Positions 44,177-57,295 of a DNA stretch of 64,000 nucleotides are shown here, one piece after another. The translations under genes and the position numbers were made by a program. The notes under the pieces were generated by a model. The model saw only the letters and a program-made list of their open reading frames with translations, was not told the origin of the DNA and did no database searches. Within the stretch, counting starts at the first letter, position 1. Each line of letters opens with the position of its first letter. The stretch covers positions 101,063-165,062 of the forward strand of contig ARYC01000708.1 of NCBI GenBank assembly GCA_000711775.1, read 5' to 3'. The stretch comes from Oxytricha trifallax. Taxonomy: Eukaryota > Ciliophora > Spirotrichea > Sporadotrichida > Oxytrichidae.

Positions 44177-47107
44177 ATGAGTCAAAACACAAAATACTCA
44201 ACTCCTAAGTAATCATAGAAAGGTTTTCTTGCTTAAGTGGCTTAATAAAATGGATCTTCAGGTTTGGGTGTAAAATCAGATAATCATTTTGGTACTCCTG
44301 GTAGTGTGTATTATGGATTGTCAGCTGCTGGATAAAAGAAAGTTTATCCTGCTGTACCAAGTTTAATCAATGTCCATCACTAAAGCTTAATTATAAATTA
44401 TTTTAAATAATAATTTCTTGACGATAGATTGTTGCTTATTTATAGAACTTATTCTAAAAATATCTAGCAAAAAAAGGTAATTTATATAATATTCAAATAA
44501 TAAATGCTTTATTTAATTTTAATTTAAAAGATTAATACACTTAAAATTTAAATATAATTAAATTTATTAAATTTTGACTAATTCCTTATTACAATTATAT
44601 ACTCTATTTGATAAAAAATATTATTAAAAAATTAACTTTTCTTTTTATTGTTAAATTAACAATAATACTTTACTTCTGCAGATGAATAGCAAAAACCAGA
44701 TTAATATCCGAATAGATATTAGCATGGAGGTATTTAAAACGGAACATATATGAATAAATTATAACCATTTGTAAGAAATGAAATGCCTCTACTCAGAAAT
44801 GATGTTCCTAGGTTAAATTTAAAAGGAGTTCATTTTGAAGAATAATTTAATGGAAAACCATATGAGCCTCATGCCAAAGAGATTGACAAAGTTCATTTCG
44901 GTTTTCCAATGACATCTGATGACGATCCAAGGTCTGTAAAGTCTAAACATGGTAAAAGAAGTACTTAATCTACTTTAGAAATTCCTTAAACATAATCAAG
45001 CTTTGTAACAAACAACATGTACCTCTTAAATGCTAATCACCCTGAGTATGCTAAAATGATAAGTTAAGTGCTACCACACCATAATCCTCATCTGACAGCA
45101 TAGAATAACTTTCAACCATTTAGTAAACCTTTCCCTGATAAAGTAGCCAATCCATTCTATTCATAAGAAATCAATTAACCAAGATTACAGTCTAATTGGT
45201 AGTTTGGTCATGAAATTGAATCTTGCTGTCTATGTAATCATCCTTTTTAGAAGTTCAATTATCATGGATCTAAGGAGGTGTTTACAAATCCTGATGGAAG
45301 CTTTAGAAATCACCCAGCATTTCACTGTGAGCATAACAGTGCTTGTTTGTGCCACAATCATTCTTAACAAGTGGGTTAGCAAAACTTATAAGTTGCAAGA
45401 GGATCAGACCCATTTGTTGCCACAGAGTACTCTTAACTCTATACAAAGAATGGAAATAACGAGCCTACTTCAGGAGCAATTACTAGGAATAGATCTTTGA
45501 ATAAATTAGGTCCTCAATTCAATTTCACTTTAGATCAATTGAATCATTTAACTCTTACTGGTGGTCCACATAGAAATTCTTAAAATTCAAATTATAACAA
45601 AGCCCCTTATCATTCTTCAATAGACTATGGTAATAGAGCATTTGCCACAAGAGTTGTTCCATCAAGTTCGTGAAATAGAGTAAACACTGATAGATCTCCA
45701 TTTTCTTCTCGATATAGTTAGTATATGGAACACATGCAAGGAAATCACTCAAACTAAAATATGGCTGATATAATAAAACAGCATACAGCAAGTAATATGA
45801 ATTCATCTGTAGGTCAAGATAAATTGTCAACTGCAAATCAAAATGTAGGAACATATGCCCATCAACATTCCTAACATAATAATTGTAATTGCCCTCCTTC
45901 AGGGTAAATGAGCTTAAGCAAATCAATGCAGAATATTAAGATTCCACCTTTCACAAAATATGCAGATAGATACAAATAAGTGAATAGTATAAATTTTATA
46001 ATTAAGCATTGGAAACGATGACTTTTATAAAGTAGATAAGAACTCAGTAGTAATTACTTTATTTGGTGAACTTGTGATTCGATATGACATGAAATCTATG
46101 ACTCTTGAGAAGTTTGCACTTCTCTCAATCACTTAATCTCTATCTGCCTATGACTCATCTTATGTTTAAGTAGACTAATCTAAAATATTTATCTGTGGAG
46201 GGTTGAGAAGAGGCACAAGCAAATTCTTAAGTGATTTTACTGCTATATTTGATTGTTAATAAAATGAATTAATACTATACACACCTATGCAAGTGCCAAG
46301 ACATAAACATACTCTAGCTCATTTAGGGGATTTTGTTTATGCTATTGGTGGATCTATTAATGAAAAGTAGTACTCTACAGTTGTAGAAAGATTTAATTTT
46401 AACAGTAAAGGGTGGGAGTATGTTGCATAATTTACATTTGAAAGATGCTTCCCTAAAGTGTGTGTATCAACCAACACTAATAAATTATTTATATTTGGTG
46501 GGTGCATGTCAAATGATCATAATTCTATTGTGGAGGTTTATGACTGCCATTAGAATAAATGGTATATGTTAGGTATGAACTCTGGGGATAGCGCTTTAGT
46601 TCTAAAAGAACCATTTAACTGCAATAAGTCATTTGTTGTAATGATAGAGGGAAACATAAATACACTATTATAATAAAATTAATATTTTAAGATACATATA
46701 AATATAAAAAATATAAATTGTTTTATATGCTATTATAGTATGATATCTATTTAAATAAAAATGAATAATCTCTATACTTGTGTTATAATTTAATTTTAGT
46801 AATAATACAGCCTCTAGACAAGGATGATAGACCTTTATTTAATGACTTTGATGATAAAATACTGATAATTACATATGACAACTTAAGATTTCCAGCTCCC
46901 AGTATATTCGTAATCAATATTGAAAAGGAATCTGTGGGTGAAGTAGTTTATGACAAGGAGGGAAGTGACTAAGCTAGTAATTCAAAAAGACACCTTGTAT
47001 ATGATGAAGTAGGTGAACATATATAAATATATCATTAGCTATGTAACTAAATGTAAAATGTATATATTTATAGTTGCTTTTGCATAATTAAATTACAAAG
47101 AATTTGA
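44177..47107 (+). CDS. kelch-repeat protein with an N-terminal Cys/His motif region (one or two genes)
   Basis: Starts MSQNTKYSTPKQSQKGFL at 44177. After a 222 bp IES (44474-44695), the frame continues through a Cys/His cluster (ESCCLCNHPFQKF, CEHNSACLCHNH) like a zinc-binding domain and an Asn/Ser-rich stretch. From about 46010 kelch-type blades follow: FICGGLRRGTSKFLSDF, FVYAIGGSINEKQYSTVVER and KLFIFGGCMSNDHNSIVEVY. The end is at TGA 47105-47107. An in-frame TGA at 45671-45673, a frame change near 45985 and another near 46700-46780 need IESs or introns, so the Cys/His part and the kelch part could be separate genes. Confidence 0.65.
44474..44695. other. 222 bp IES, pointer TAGCAAAAA
   Basis: The 9 bp repeat TAGCAAAAA lies at 44465-44473 and 44687-44695. 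Collapsing it joins YSKNIQQK to PDQYPNRYQHGG in frame. A GT-AG intron inside the same span would give the wrong phase. Confidence 0.88.
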
Positions 47108-47252
47108 TTTTATGTCTCTAACATAGCCTCCTTATAGATGGAGAAAAAGTACTTTCTTTTGAAATGTTTTGTAAAATTAATTTATTTACTTTCAATTCAA
47201 TTATTCTATATATTAAAAGACAGATATAAATTAATGAAAGGATTGTTTAGTT

Positions 47253-47819
47253 TCACAAATCAAAGTTATTATTGTTGAATATTCTTTTGAATTCTTCAAA
47301 TTTAAGTTTGCCATCTCCGTCCTAATCCAAATCTTGAATAGTCTTCTCTACAATATCCTACAATTACAAATCACTTAGTGAAGTTCCCACTAGTTATTTT
47401 AGTACTTATTTGAGTTCTTCTTGGCTTATAAGCCCATCACTATCTATGTCATATACATTAAACAGGAATCTAATCTTTTCCTCCTCTGAGTTCTATTGTT
47501 AATTCTGCTACTGAGTTTGTTTATCGTTGAAGATGGAGAGCGCTCTTACAAACTCCTTAAAGTCAATCATGTTTTTATCATGAACCCCATTTTACCCACC
47601 ACTTGCCTAAGCAGTGAATGTTTTACATATTCTTTCCCCTAAAGGGTTCTTATCAATATCAGGTATGGTCATTAAATCATTCACAGTCACATATCCTCGT
47701 TTGAAGAAGTCTAATCTTTAAAATCTCTTGTAGATGCGCTTCAGGTCTTTAGGAGTAAAGTTAGTTTCCAAACAGAGCTCATTAATTTCTTGTTGAGAGA
47801 GGGTTTGCTTGTTTCCCAT
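47253..47819 (-). CDS. EF-hand protein of the calcineurin B / CHP type
   Basis: An uninterrupted 188-residue ORF starts MGNKQTLSQQEINELCLETN, with Gly-2 suited to N-myristoylation, and ends FKRIFNNNNFDL. The third and fourth EF-hands are canonical: DIDSDGLISQEE and DQDGDGKLKFEE. The first two positions (RLDFFKRGYVTV and DKNMIDFKEF) are degenerate. This order and length match calcineurin B and its homologue CHP. It would act as a calcium-sensing regulatory subunit at membranes. Confidence 0.88.
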
Positions 47820-47888
47820 TTCAAATTTATTATATTCCAATTAAATCTGAATAACTATAATTTAAATTTAAATTTGTAAAGGTTAAAG

Positions 47889-49640
47889 ATGATGAACATC
47901 AATTAATCTATGATGTCTTAAAACCAATCGTTTAATACTTCCACCATGTCAATTAGTGGAGGATCTGGGTCTGATCCAATGAAGATACTCCAACTATTTG
48001 AGAAGATAGGTAGTTTTAATATCATCCTGCTAATTTGTAAATATAGAGAAATCTAATAACCTTGAGATTGAGGAGAGATCATTAAAGAATATAGCACAAA
48101 AGATTTAAAATAAACTACTGGATATCACTTATCTTGTCAACAATCACCCAGACCAGGTCAAGGTTATAATTAAATGGCTGCAAACAAGGTTCAATCAAAC
48201 TAATCAGAATGGCTTAATCAGTTGCTTAAATATTTTCAAAGGAATCTCTTCAAAATAAGTAAGATTTTATTTCAAATTAATTTAAATTTAGGAGGGAAAA
48301 TCGTGTTTGCTTAATTTTGGAACTCTTGAATTATTAGATTTAATTGAAAAGAGCTTGGCTGAAAATCCAAATATCTAAAAGGAAGTTCAAGATGTTATTA
48401 AGTTACTAGTTAATGACTCTTTTGTAACAAACAACTCTACTATTGGATATTAACAACAAATTCCAAGACAAAACTTGGTGAATGACACTCAAAAACAATA
48501 GAATTCATTCAATATGTCTTAGAGTATGATGTCTATTCAACCTAATTAGTTCTCATCATAAGCAATGCTCAGTCATATTCCCGAAAGAGATGATCATCCA
48601 TCTTTTGATGCTGAGGACCCAAATCAATTTATACATGCAGCTTAAAAATCATAAACAACCTTAAATCCATTCAATTAATCGAAGACTAACAATAATGTAT
48701 TCAACAAGACAGAGTTCAAGCTTAATGCCACAGTTATTATTAAGTTAAGATAACTTTTATATAATGATAGATATATTATTAATTACGATAACATGATACT
48801 ACTCTACAAGAAATTCCAAGGAATAATTAAATCGAAATGGAAATTAAGGTAAAATAATAACTTCTCAGAGAAACCTGTGAACTCCCATTTGTTTGGCTCA
48901 GTGAAGATGATGAGAGACTTTTATTTGATTTGGGAGTCCAATTAAAGTTTGGAGATTTCAAAAACATTCTCAATGCAACTCAGAAATTTTAAAACCTTGC
49001 ACTCTTTGATTTTCCTGTTGAAGTTTAAATAATCATTTTATATTTTTAAAAGTATTTCTTCAAAGAACTGATGTTATTAGAGGTCTGTTTGATTTACTAG
49101 AAGGATCATAAGGATCATAGTTCACTAATCTTGCACAACCTGCATTCATTTTTATGAAATTAAATTGATGATTTTATTAATAATATTTGATAATCATGAT
49201 TGATAAAGTTAGTTCAAAGATTGAAGTCAATGTACCAGTTTTTAACTGATTCAAATAACAAAGTATCGCACATGCCCTAAAATGAAAGAGATTTGACAGT
49301 GCCCTTGGAGCATCATCTTGAGCACAGCTATCCTTGTAATCACAACGGAAGATGGGCAATGATTGATTAGTAACAAGATATTTAGAAATTTGGAGTAAGC
49401 ACCAATAATTATGTCCTAGCTTCTCATAACATCAAGATTCAAAATATGAGCGCAGCATCACTATAAAACTCCCTCAGTTGCAGAGCAGTGCTGGGATTAA
49501 TTCTTACAAAAACAATTCACCTACTTAAAGATAAGGAAAAGATTGGACTCTACTATTAAATAATCAATGAAGCAATTGACACACTCTAGCATGTTTATCG
49601 TATCAGAGGAAATTTATTTTATATTTTGTTTAAACGATGA
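47889..49640 (+). CDS. unknown helical protein with several introns
   Basis: Starts MMNINQSMMSQNQSFNTS at 47889. Introns beginning GTAGTTTT near 48011 and GTAAGATT near 48258 are phase-consistent. The protein has a helical N-terminal part (VIIKWLQTRFNQTNQNGLIS), a Ser/Asn/Gln linker and a C-terminal helical part. Frame changes near 49030 and 49190 need more introns or IESs; the last block holds EHSYPCNHNGRWAMIDQQQ and ends FYILFKR at TGA 49638-49640. No family was recognised. Confidence 0.65.
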
Positions 49641-49769
49641 GTTCTCAAATTTTATTCATCTGTGCTTGTTCGCTTTCGACAGTGTAAGTTTTAATCCTGA
49701 TTTAAATCTAATAAGAATAAAATGGATATGATGATTAAATGATTTTATGAAATGAAAAGTTTTTATAAA

Positions 49770-52020
49770 TCAATTTGGTTAAAGAAGCTTCAAAATTCCC
49801 TTGAGAGCAAACAAAGTGAACGCATTCATTCTGTTAGTCTCTAGTTACTCAATCATGGGGTTATCATTGCTTTTTATTAATTTAGTTTGGTTACTCTCTG
49901 TTTCTGATCCTAGATAATTGCTATAGTTTGAAATGTCCGATTGTCTCTAAAACTCTTATCTCAAAAGTTCGAGTTCACTAACCACCTCTGGTCTATTGAG
50001 AATAGCTTTGACTCCTTGGTGATTGAATAGTATCATCCAAAGACATGCAGCAGAGTAAGCTTTTATTCTTGGAATACTGTTCTAATGGCTTAAGAAAGAA
50101 AGCAAGCAAGGTAGGAAATTATCATTCGAAAGGAAATGAGGCTTCACTGTTCTAGTTAGGCAAGCATTTCTCAAGAAAAGAAGGTTATTAGTGAAAATGC
50201 TCATTATTACTTTGTTTTCGGTTGTCTGATTTTGGACTGTTACTGTATCCAAAACAAAAAGAACTTGATCCAAAAGAGATTTTAGCTTCTAAAATATATA
50301 TAAAATTTTGTAAAATTTAAAACTTACCAAAATTATCTTTTAGCCCTCCTCAGTAGAAGCATAAGCAGCCAAGAACCCAGAGAAATAAGAAATGTAATTC
50401 TTCATAAGCTTAATATCTTTTTCATTTTTACATTGTGGCTAAATCATTGCAACTATTTCTTCAATTAACTTAAACTTCATAAGTTCCTTTGCTATTTCAG
50501 GTGACATGCTTAATGATCTTAATAGAGTAAAATTTAGTTTCAGCAATCTTGAGTTAGAAGTTAAAGGCTCTCTATTAATTGAATATAAATGCTGATAATA
50601 TTTTACCTTAAAAGTAATTCAGTGATGACTTTGACTAGTGATTAATTTGCAAATAAATAAAAAGATCTTTTCTTTGATGGATCATTAACAGATTAATTGA
50701 TAAAGAAATTTTTGAATTTCACATTTTATGATGCAAATGTTATTGCTGTCATGTAGACTTCTTGAAGAACTACTTCATAGCCTTAGCTAATCTAATCTTC
50801 AAAGAGTGTCTGAATAATAAAATATTACAAATAAGTTAGACAAGCTTTGATCCTGTTGTTTCTTCAACTTTTTTAACTGTCTTATTTAATCCCGCAACCA
50901 TTTTTGATTGTGTTATTGATTATTGATCAGCTTTACTAAATAGCATAGGAATCAATAGTTATCCTGATTAATAAAAGGTATGTCTTATTATCTACAGCAT
51001 CCTTAATATTTCTCTTTCGCATTAAGTGACATCATTTGTGTTAACATACTTGAAAGTCCTCTTCATTTGGCTCTCAAACACTTAGGATACCATTTAACTG
51101 TTGTTTATTGTTGACTTCCCTAAAATTGACTTATTCTAAATTTGCTTCTTTTTTTAAGTAACTTTTTGAATATCTTATAAGATAAGGGCATTGTGATTTT
51201 CTTTGCAAATATCAATAACTTTCTTGATCAAGTTTTACTCTACTGCTATTGTTTTTGCTTGGTTACTCTTTGCTAACAAAATACTAAGACATGTAATAAT
51301 TATAAATTATGTAGTAATATCAATTCTTTCATTTTCTTGCTCATCTGAGTAATCATTGATGGATTGATAAGTCTTTGAAGAGTTTGCCTGGTAAATTTGT
51401 TTAAATATTGATCCCATTTCTATAAGTAGTCTTCCTCCATAAGCCATCAGTTCATCACTATCATGAACTCCAAAATGATTATCTGAGTCATACTTATCAA
51501 TCATCTCATCCAAGTAGTTTTCACAGTCTTATGGAAGTCTCAGCAAAAATTCACTAACAAATCTGGAGATTCCAAGTTTAATATCATTAGATCCATAGAA
51601 TTAGTGTTTCTGAGATATTTTATTTACAATTGAGTAAAACTCTATAATGTATATCCAGTTTCTTGGTTAAAATTGGTGGGAAACATTTGTTTTATCAAAT
51701 AAGAATTTCTTCAAGATGTCTACTGTGAAGTCTCTTGGGTGAAGCAAGGAACAATGCATAAGTTTGCAACATTTATCTATAAATAGTGCAAGAATTGCTT
51801 CATTTTGCAATTTAAGAGAATTTGAATTATATCCATGGACTGTCTACTTAATGATTTCTAGTAAATTTTACATCATCTTAGTAGTTTTTACAAGTAGATT
51901 AGCCAGCTATTGATCTCTTTTAAAAGCTTCATACAGAAATTCTAGAATGGAATTTAAACAGAGATATACTGAATCCTTAAAGGCAGTTGGATTTTGAACA
52001 AGTAATTAATTCTATTTCAT
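49770..52020 (-). CDS. armadillo-like helical protein, possible C-terminal part of a larger gene
   Basis: An open frame starts MKQNQLLVQNPTAFKDSVYL at 52020 and, after AT-rich interruptions near 51300 and 50600, reads RIKAYSAACLWMILFNHQGV and AILNRPEVVSELELLRQEF, ending at TGA 49770-49772. The RIKAYSAACLWMIL helix pair is a typical ARM repeat. Another helical, same-strand locus lies just upstream (52870-56230) and could be the N-terminal part of the same protein; a rotatin-like centriolar protein is one idea, with low confidence. Confidence 0.6.
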
Positions 52021-52139
52021 GTTTTAAAGAATGAGTCTGTTTTCAACACATTTAAAATAACATAATATAAAGTATTTATTTACATTCCAAGCAATATAAA
52101 ATTAAATAAAAAGTTAAGGAAATAAAATAAAAATAAAAT

Positions 52140-52498
52140 TCAAAGATATGAGAGCTAAAATTTCGAAAAAATTGTATTTTCCCAAATTTTGCTCTTTAAT
52201 TGAGCAAGCGCCTGTAAGCCACTTCTCTGCAAAAGATGATTAATCTCAGAGTGATTTTTGGCTACCTTGGTAATTAAATAAAATATATGCGGTTTTGGGG
52301 TTAAAAGCTATCGTAATAGTTAGTATAAGATGAAAAAGTATATAATTTTCAATTTCATCTTTTCAAGTGCAGCGACATTAAAAGCCTAGGAAGGACCTAT
52401 AATCTAAAAACTCACAAATTTACAATTCTATCAACCTGCTCACTGTGTCTTTAGATGTTTTGTTTCATTTTAAGATTTGCAGTGATTAAATCCATCAT
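52140..52498 (-). CDS. possible small gene of about 107 residues
   Basis: ATG at 52498 gives MMDLITANLKMKQNIQRHSE and QVDRI, then a GT-AG intron of about 38 nt, then AFNVAALEKMKLKIIYFFIL and a tail with HLLQRSGLQALAQLKSKIW before TGA 52140-52142. The exon phases agree. The same DNA read on the plus strand from 52330 gives a short frame with a signal-peptide-like start, so only one reading can be right. The minus-strand one is longer and spliced consistently. Confidence 0.4.
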
Positions 52499-52869
52499 GT
52501 AACAATCTTATTTTTAATCTATGACGCCATTTAGATTTAATGTTTTAATATGTAATAATAGGGATAAGTTAAATTTAATTTTAGATTATTGAATGACCAA
52601 AAAATAAATTCCAAGTCTTAAAGCCCTTAAATGCTAATATATTCTACTAGAAAAGTCCAATAGTCGAGTTATGTTAATACTGGAAGTGCCCTTTTATAAT
52701 CCATTTAAACTAATTTATGCAGGAATTTAAGTGTTAATGTTATAAACATAAGAGGAGAGTCTTTTAAACATATAATTAAATAAAAATTAAACAATTAATC
52801 TTAAGATATTATAACATGTTATGAACTTAAGAAATCAATCCATGTTTACTAATTAATAAAAAATAATAA
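52499..52869. other. AT-rich spacer
   Basis: Low-complexity AT DNA with no coding-looking frame between two minus-strand coding blocks. If those blocks belong to one gene, this and the small ORF beside it would be part of a long IES. Confidence 0.4.
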
Positions 52870-55800
52870 GAATTGCTGATAAAAGCGATTAAACTGAAAC
52901 AAGCTCAGGTTGACTTCCAATAAATTGTGATTCACTGATTTCCTTTCCTTATTCCTTGGTAATATCGCAGTTGTAAATAAGTGTATCACTGACATGATTC
53001 AGGAATTTAAGTACTGATATTTTGACTGAGTACAATTCTTGATGTTTTAGATAAGTATTAAGAGCTGATTAAATAAAAGATGGGTGATTTTTGAGGAAGT
53101 CATAGTCAAACAATTCACAAAGTAGATCCCAAGATAAGCATCTCAATCTTGAATCTCTGGATTCTGTTAGTCTTATTAACCAACCGAACGATTGATATTT
53201 TTGTAAATGCTTTGATGAAGTTTGACTCAAATTAACTGAAACTTATATATCTACAGCTGTGTTGTTATGTTGCTTTATCATCATTAGCCTTCTATCGTGA
53301 ATTATAATAAGAGATCTAATACTTAAGAAAAGTAAAGAGTTTTAAAGAATAGACTAAGTCATTTTGTGTGTTGCGATCTACAAAATTAAATAATAATTTT
53401 AAAGTATATAATTCTAATTACCATTTTTTTGAGTTTTTAGTTTTGAGCAATTATGAAAATAATTTTTTTATTAAATGAAAGCAATAAGTAATTCGGGAAG
53501 TTTCTCAATTTCAAGATTCCTTATTTCGTAGTGAGAGATTACCATAGTAAATATCAACAAGATTTTTCTCTTATTTTCAGGGTGGTTGTTAAGGACCTGG
53601 AACAAATCAAATAAGTATGCGATGAAATTATTTGTTAACAGTTTGTCTTAAACGCTTGATTTAATTTTGAATTTTCTTTTTAAGTAGATATCAACCTCTA
53701 TCAAGGAGTTTACCAGTTCTAGAAATCTATGAATGAAGTGCAGCTTATGAGAGTAGCTAATTTCTGGTTGAACTTTCTCAATCTCCATGAAATAGCTGGT
53801 TACTGTTTCTAGCAAAAAAGGTATCAAATGAAATTATAAACCTTCACATAGAATTAAATTATAAATTTTAATAGTCTAGCAACAATCATATCCAAGTTAT
53901 GAACATGCTTGTCAAACTTTTGATGAGACTAGAGGATTTGATTAATTATCATAAAGTAATCAGCTAAGAATGAATATTCAAAATCACGAGTGGGCAAGAT
54001 CTTGATCATGTCAATCAAACTTATCATAAACTCTTAATTTATGGATTCATCTCTTAGTTCCTGAATTCCTAAAATATTGTTTTGAATTTCTTCAAATACT
54101 TTCATTACTTTATTAAAGTTCTCATTTTTATCTGAAGCAATTTTTATAAAATTAGATGTTGCTAATCTCAAAAAGTTTTGATCTTTTTAAAAGTTATCTT
54201 ATTGAGTAAGTCTTGATTAAATGTACATCTTTTATTCCTCAGTTAGCAAGATATCAGCCCTTAAAGGTTACCTTATAACTTGAGATTATGTTGGGAGTAA
54301 AATAATGAATGAGTTAGAGATGAACTAAGGTATAAAAAGTGTAAGCTACTTCTTGGTAACACCATTAACATTTTACTGTCTAACAAGCTTCATTGATAAA
54401 AACACTTGGTGGAATAGTATAACTTGAAGCAATCTAGTGGAATTCTTTCTAAGTGTTCCTGAACCCATAAAGAATAACATAGAATTTTAAAAATTCTCGT
54501 GTTGATCTAAGGACTTATCTTATTTATCTTTTGAAACTGTCATATTTCTAAATTTATCAAAAAATTGTTTCACTTCTGGTTCATCAAAGTAAATTAAGTA
54601 ACTTAGAAGGATAAAGCGAATGCATTCATTCAGATATTATATTTAAGCTATCTCTAGCAAAGATATAATTAAATTAAATTATAGATAAGTGTAAATAAAT
54701 ATACCTGCTGTCTGAGGTAATTGGTGCAAGTATTGTAAACAGCAAGAATCTCACCTATGATAAAGGAGAACAAGTCTTAAACTTAACCTAGGTTTTTGAA
54801 ATATTGTTTTCCTTTCTTTGATGTGACATCAAAGAGAACTAAACTCAATTGCTCTATGCATTATTTCTTAATTTAATAGTCCTGATTGGTCTGCATTAAC
54901 AACTACATTATTGTTGGAAAATCAAAAGAAGAAAAATCAAAACTCTAGTTAATGTAGTCAAGCTCTATATTCAAGTCTACTGATGAGTTTTTTATATCAA
55001 AGGTTTCTCTTAGGATATCATTATTAATTATATAAATAAGGGAATAATCTTAATAATGATTGTAAATTTTTAATTTACAATAATGTGATTATCTTGACAA
55101 TCTTTGGACATATTATTCCTTAAAACTGAAGTAGCAAACTATCTCTTTTATTCATTTTAATGAAATAAATCTCTTAAGAGTCTATTAAACCTGACTTGTT
55201 TATTATTATCGTTTTCTTCAATTAAATCAATAAGTCCAATCAAATCAGGATACTGACTTAACAATGAATGGAATGTTAGGAAATGTTAATTTAAATTGTT
55301 TTTAGCAGTAATGTATCCTCCCTCATTATAAGCAGTGATTAGAATTTTGATTATTATTTAGCCTAATGTCATTTGGATCTTGGATTGTTCATTTGAAATT
55401 TCATCATTAATTAGAATTCCGTTTACGAATTAGTTTAGAATTTACTTTCTGTAAAGGAATTTAGCAAGAAGCACTATATTATTAAATTATTGCTTATTAG
55501 CTTGGAAAGACTATTAAATTCTAATTTTCTAATATAGTTTGCGAATGATTCTTTCTCTGACTTCTGGAATAGGAACAAGCAAATAATTTTTGAAGAGTGA
55601 TTCAATTTTGTCTAATTTTGGATCTATTGAAGTGTCCTCAGCAAGCATAGCGTACATAATACAATCAGCAATCAAGTCTATAATGCATTTGTAAATATTT
55701 TGAATATCTTACGCTCAAATGGGAAATCTAATTTCATTTCAATACATTCTAATAAACTTTCTAGTTATTAAATAGTTTGATAGTACTCACTGATTGTCTG

Positions 55801-56230
55801 AATAAAAACTATTCCACTGTCATTTTCTTTCAAGAGCCCCTGTGAATTAAATTTGAACTGTTGGACAGTTTAAAATAATTTAAATGCACTTTAAGCTCTT
55901 TCAAAGTGCTTACCGATGTCCTGCTAAACTATATTTAAGTTTGCAAGGTCATTCTACAATCTATCGAAGAAATCATTTACGATTTAATGTTTTTTCCTGT
56001 CTTCCTCTTTATCCAAATCAAATCTATATCTAAATATTGCTCTTCTAAGAATGAGTTATAGATTATGAGAATTTTCATAAAGACATTCAGTAAATGGCTG
56101 GTAATTTCTTTTTTCTGTGATTGGAATAGAATTGAGCAAATCAGTAAATATTATCATTAAATCTAGAATTGGTCTAAGCAAGATATCTTCGAATATGGAT
56201 TCTTTATAAAATTCGCAGACCTATATTAAT
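52870..56230 (-). CDS. large helical-repeat protein in several coding blocks
   Basis: From about 56230 downwards the minus strand reads EFYKESIFEDILLRPILDLM, FDRLQNDLANLNIVQQDIG, VPIPEVRERIIRKLYQKI and YPDLIGLIDLIEENDNNKQV, then FDFPTIMQLLMQTNQDYQIK near 54900, YFDEPEVKQFFDKFRNM near 54580, and GWLIRLTESRDSRLRCLSWD near 53170. All blocks are helical and ARM/HEAT-like. They are separated by short AT-rich gaps and frame changes that should be introns or IESs. Neither the start nor the stop is certain. The block LTESRDSRLRCLSWDLLCEL is reminiscent of rotatin/Ana3 repeats, but this is weak. It probably continues into 49770-52020. Confidence 0.55.
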
Positions 56231-56989
56231 GTTAGAAATCAGGATTGATAAATCTAAATATTAAGCTAATAATGATTCATATTAATTTAAATATAATTAA
56301 AAATGATGTTTACAAATTTGAATTATAATCGTACAAATTTTTTTAAATTATAAAAAAAAAACGACAACAAGCATTTCAACAATAAGTCTAAAAATCCCAT
56401 TTTCATCAAATAATATAATTTATATTACACTAAATAACTAAAATTGAGTCTGGGTAATTATGATAGGCAAAATGATTCTTTTGATTGTATAATAAATTTT
56501 ATTATAAATATTAATTAATTAATGTCATTTTAGAGCACTTTTATAACAAAGTATTTTGAAATAAACTTTTTAAAAATAAAAATTGAAATATTTTCAATAT
56601 TAATTTAAACTAAAAACTCTCTCCCTAAAAAGGTATAATCTTTTTATCTCTAGGTATCTATAGGTACAGATTCTCTTATTAAAAGGAAAATGTTCTAATA
56701 TAATATATAAAATACTGGGTAAGTAGGTATTTGAACTATAATTAATAATACAGTATATTTCTTTGTAATTTAATTGATAATCTAATTTAAAAAACTTAAA
56801 TTAAAATTAATTTAACTCATACTATAAAAAAAAAATAAATGAAGTGGATATAAAATCCACAATATATCACCATAATCATTCATAATCAGAATTGCAAAAA
56901 CTTCATAAAACTAAGCATGTCTTAATAAATGATTATGATTTTTCGAATAATTATCCTCGATATATCATATTGAATTATAGAATGTCAAT
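56231..56989. other. AT-rich spacer
   Basis: Long AT-rich, low-complexity stretch with homopolymer A runs and no coding signal. It leads to the solo TBE end at 56990. Confidence 0.45.
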
Positions 56990-57075
56990 CAAAACCCCAA
57001 AACCTCTTAATGAGTTTTAATGTGTTTTTATACATATGGGTAATGTTGTGGATTAGGGTTTTTTTGGGTTATGAA
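56990..57075. mobile_element. solo TBE terminal repeat
   Basis: The sequence starts CAAAACCCCAAAACCTC and continues TTAATGAGTTTT, GGGTAATGTTG and GGATTAGGG, matching the end of the element at 3264-4482. No partner repeat in inverse orientation was found before the next TBE. It is either a truncated insertion or the remains of a deletion. Confidence 0.7.
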
Positions 57076-57295
57076 GTATCATTTTCATGAATATTTATAA
57101 TTAAAAATTTATTTTAAAAAGAATCTTTCTTTTATACTGTATATAAAGATGGTTAAATATTTGTTTTACAACTATTTAAGGAAATACTAAATTTTATAAT
57201 ACTACTTTTAATATTTTTCAATTTTTATAAAATATTATTAAAAAAGAAAGTTAATTGCTAAGTGAGGTACTAATCTCACTTAAGACTTTCTAAAG

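Noticed and set aside
45555-45926. Minus-strand ORF of 123 codons in the Cys/His-kelch gene
   Set aside because: The plus strand has the consistent composition and continues coding on both sides; the minus ORF has no support.
52291-52305. GGTTTTGGGGTT as a right TBE end
   Set aside because: It lacks the following terminal-repeat sequence and any partner, and lies inside a coding-looking frame.
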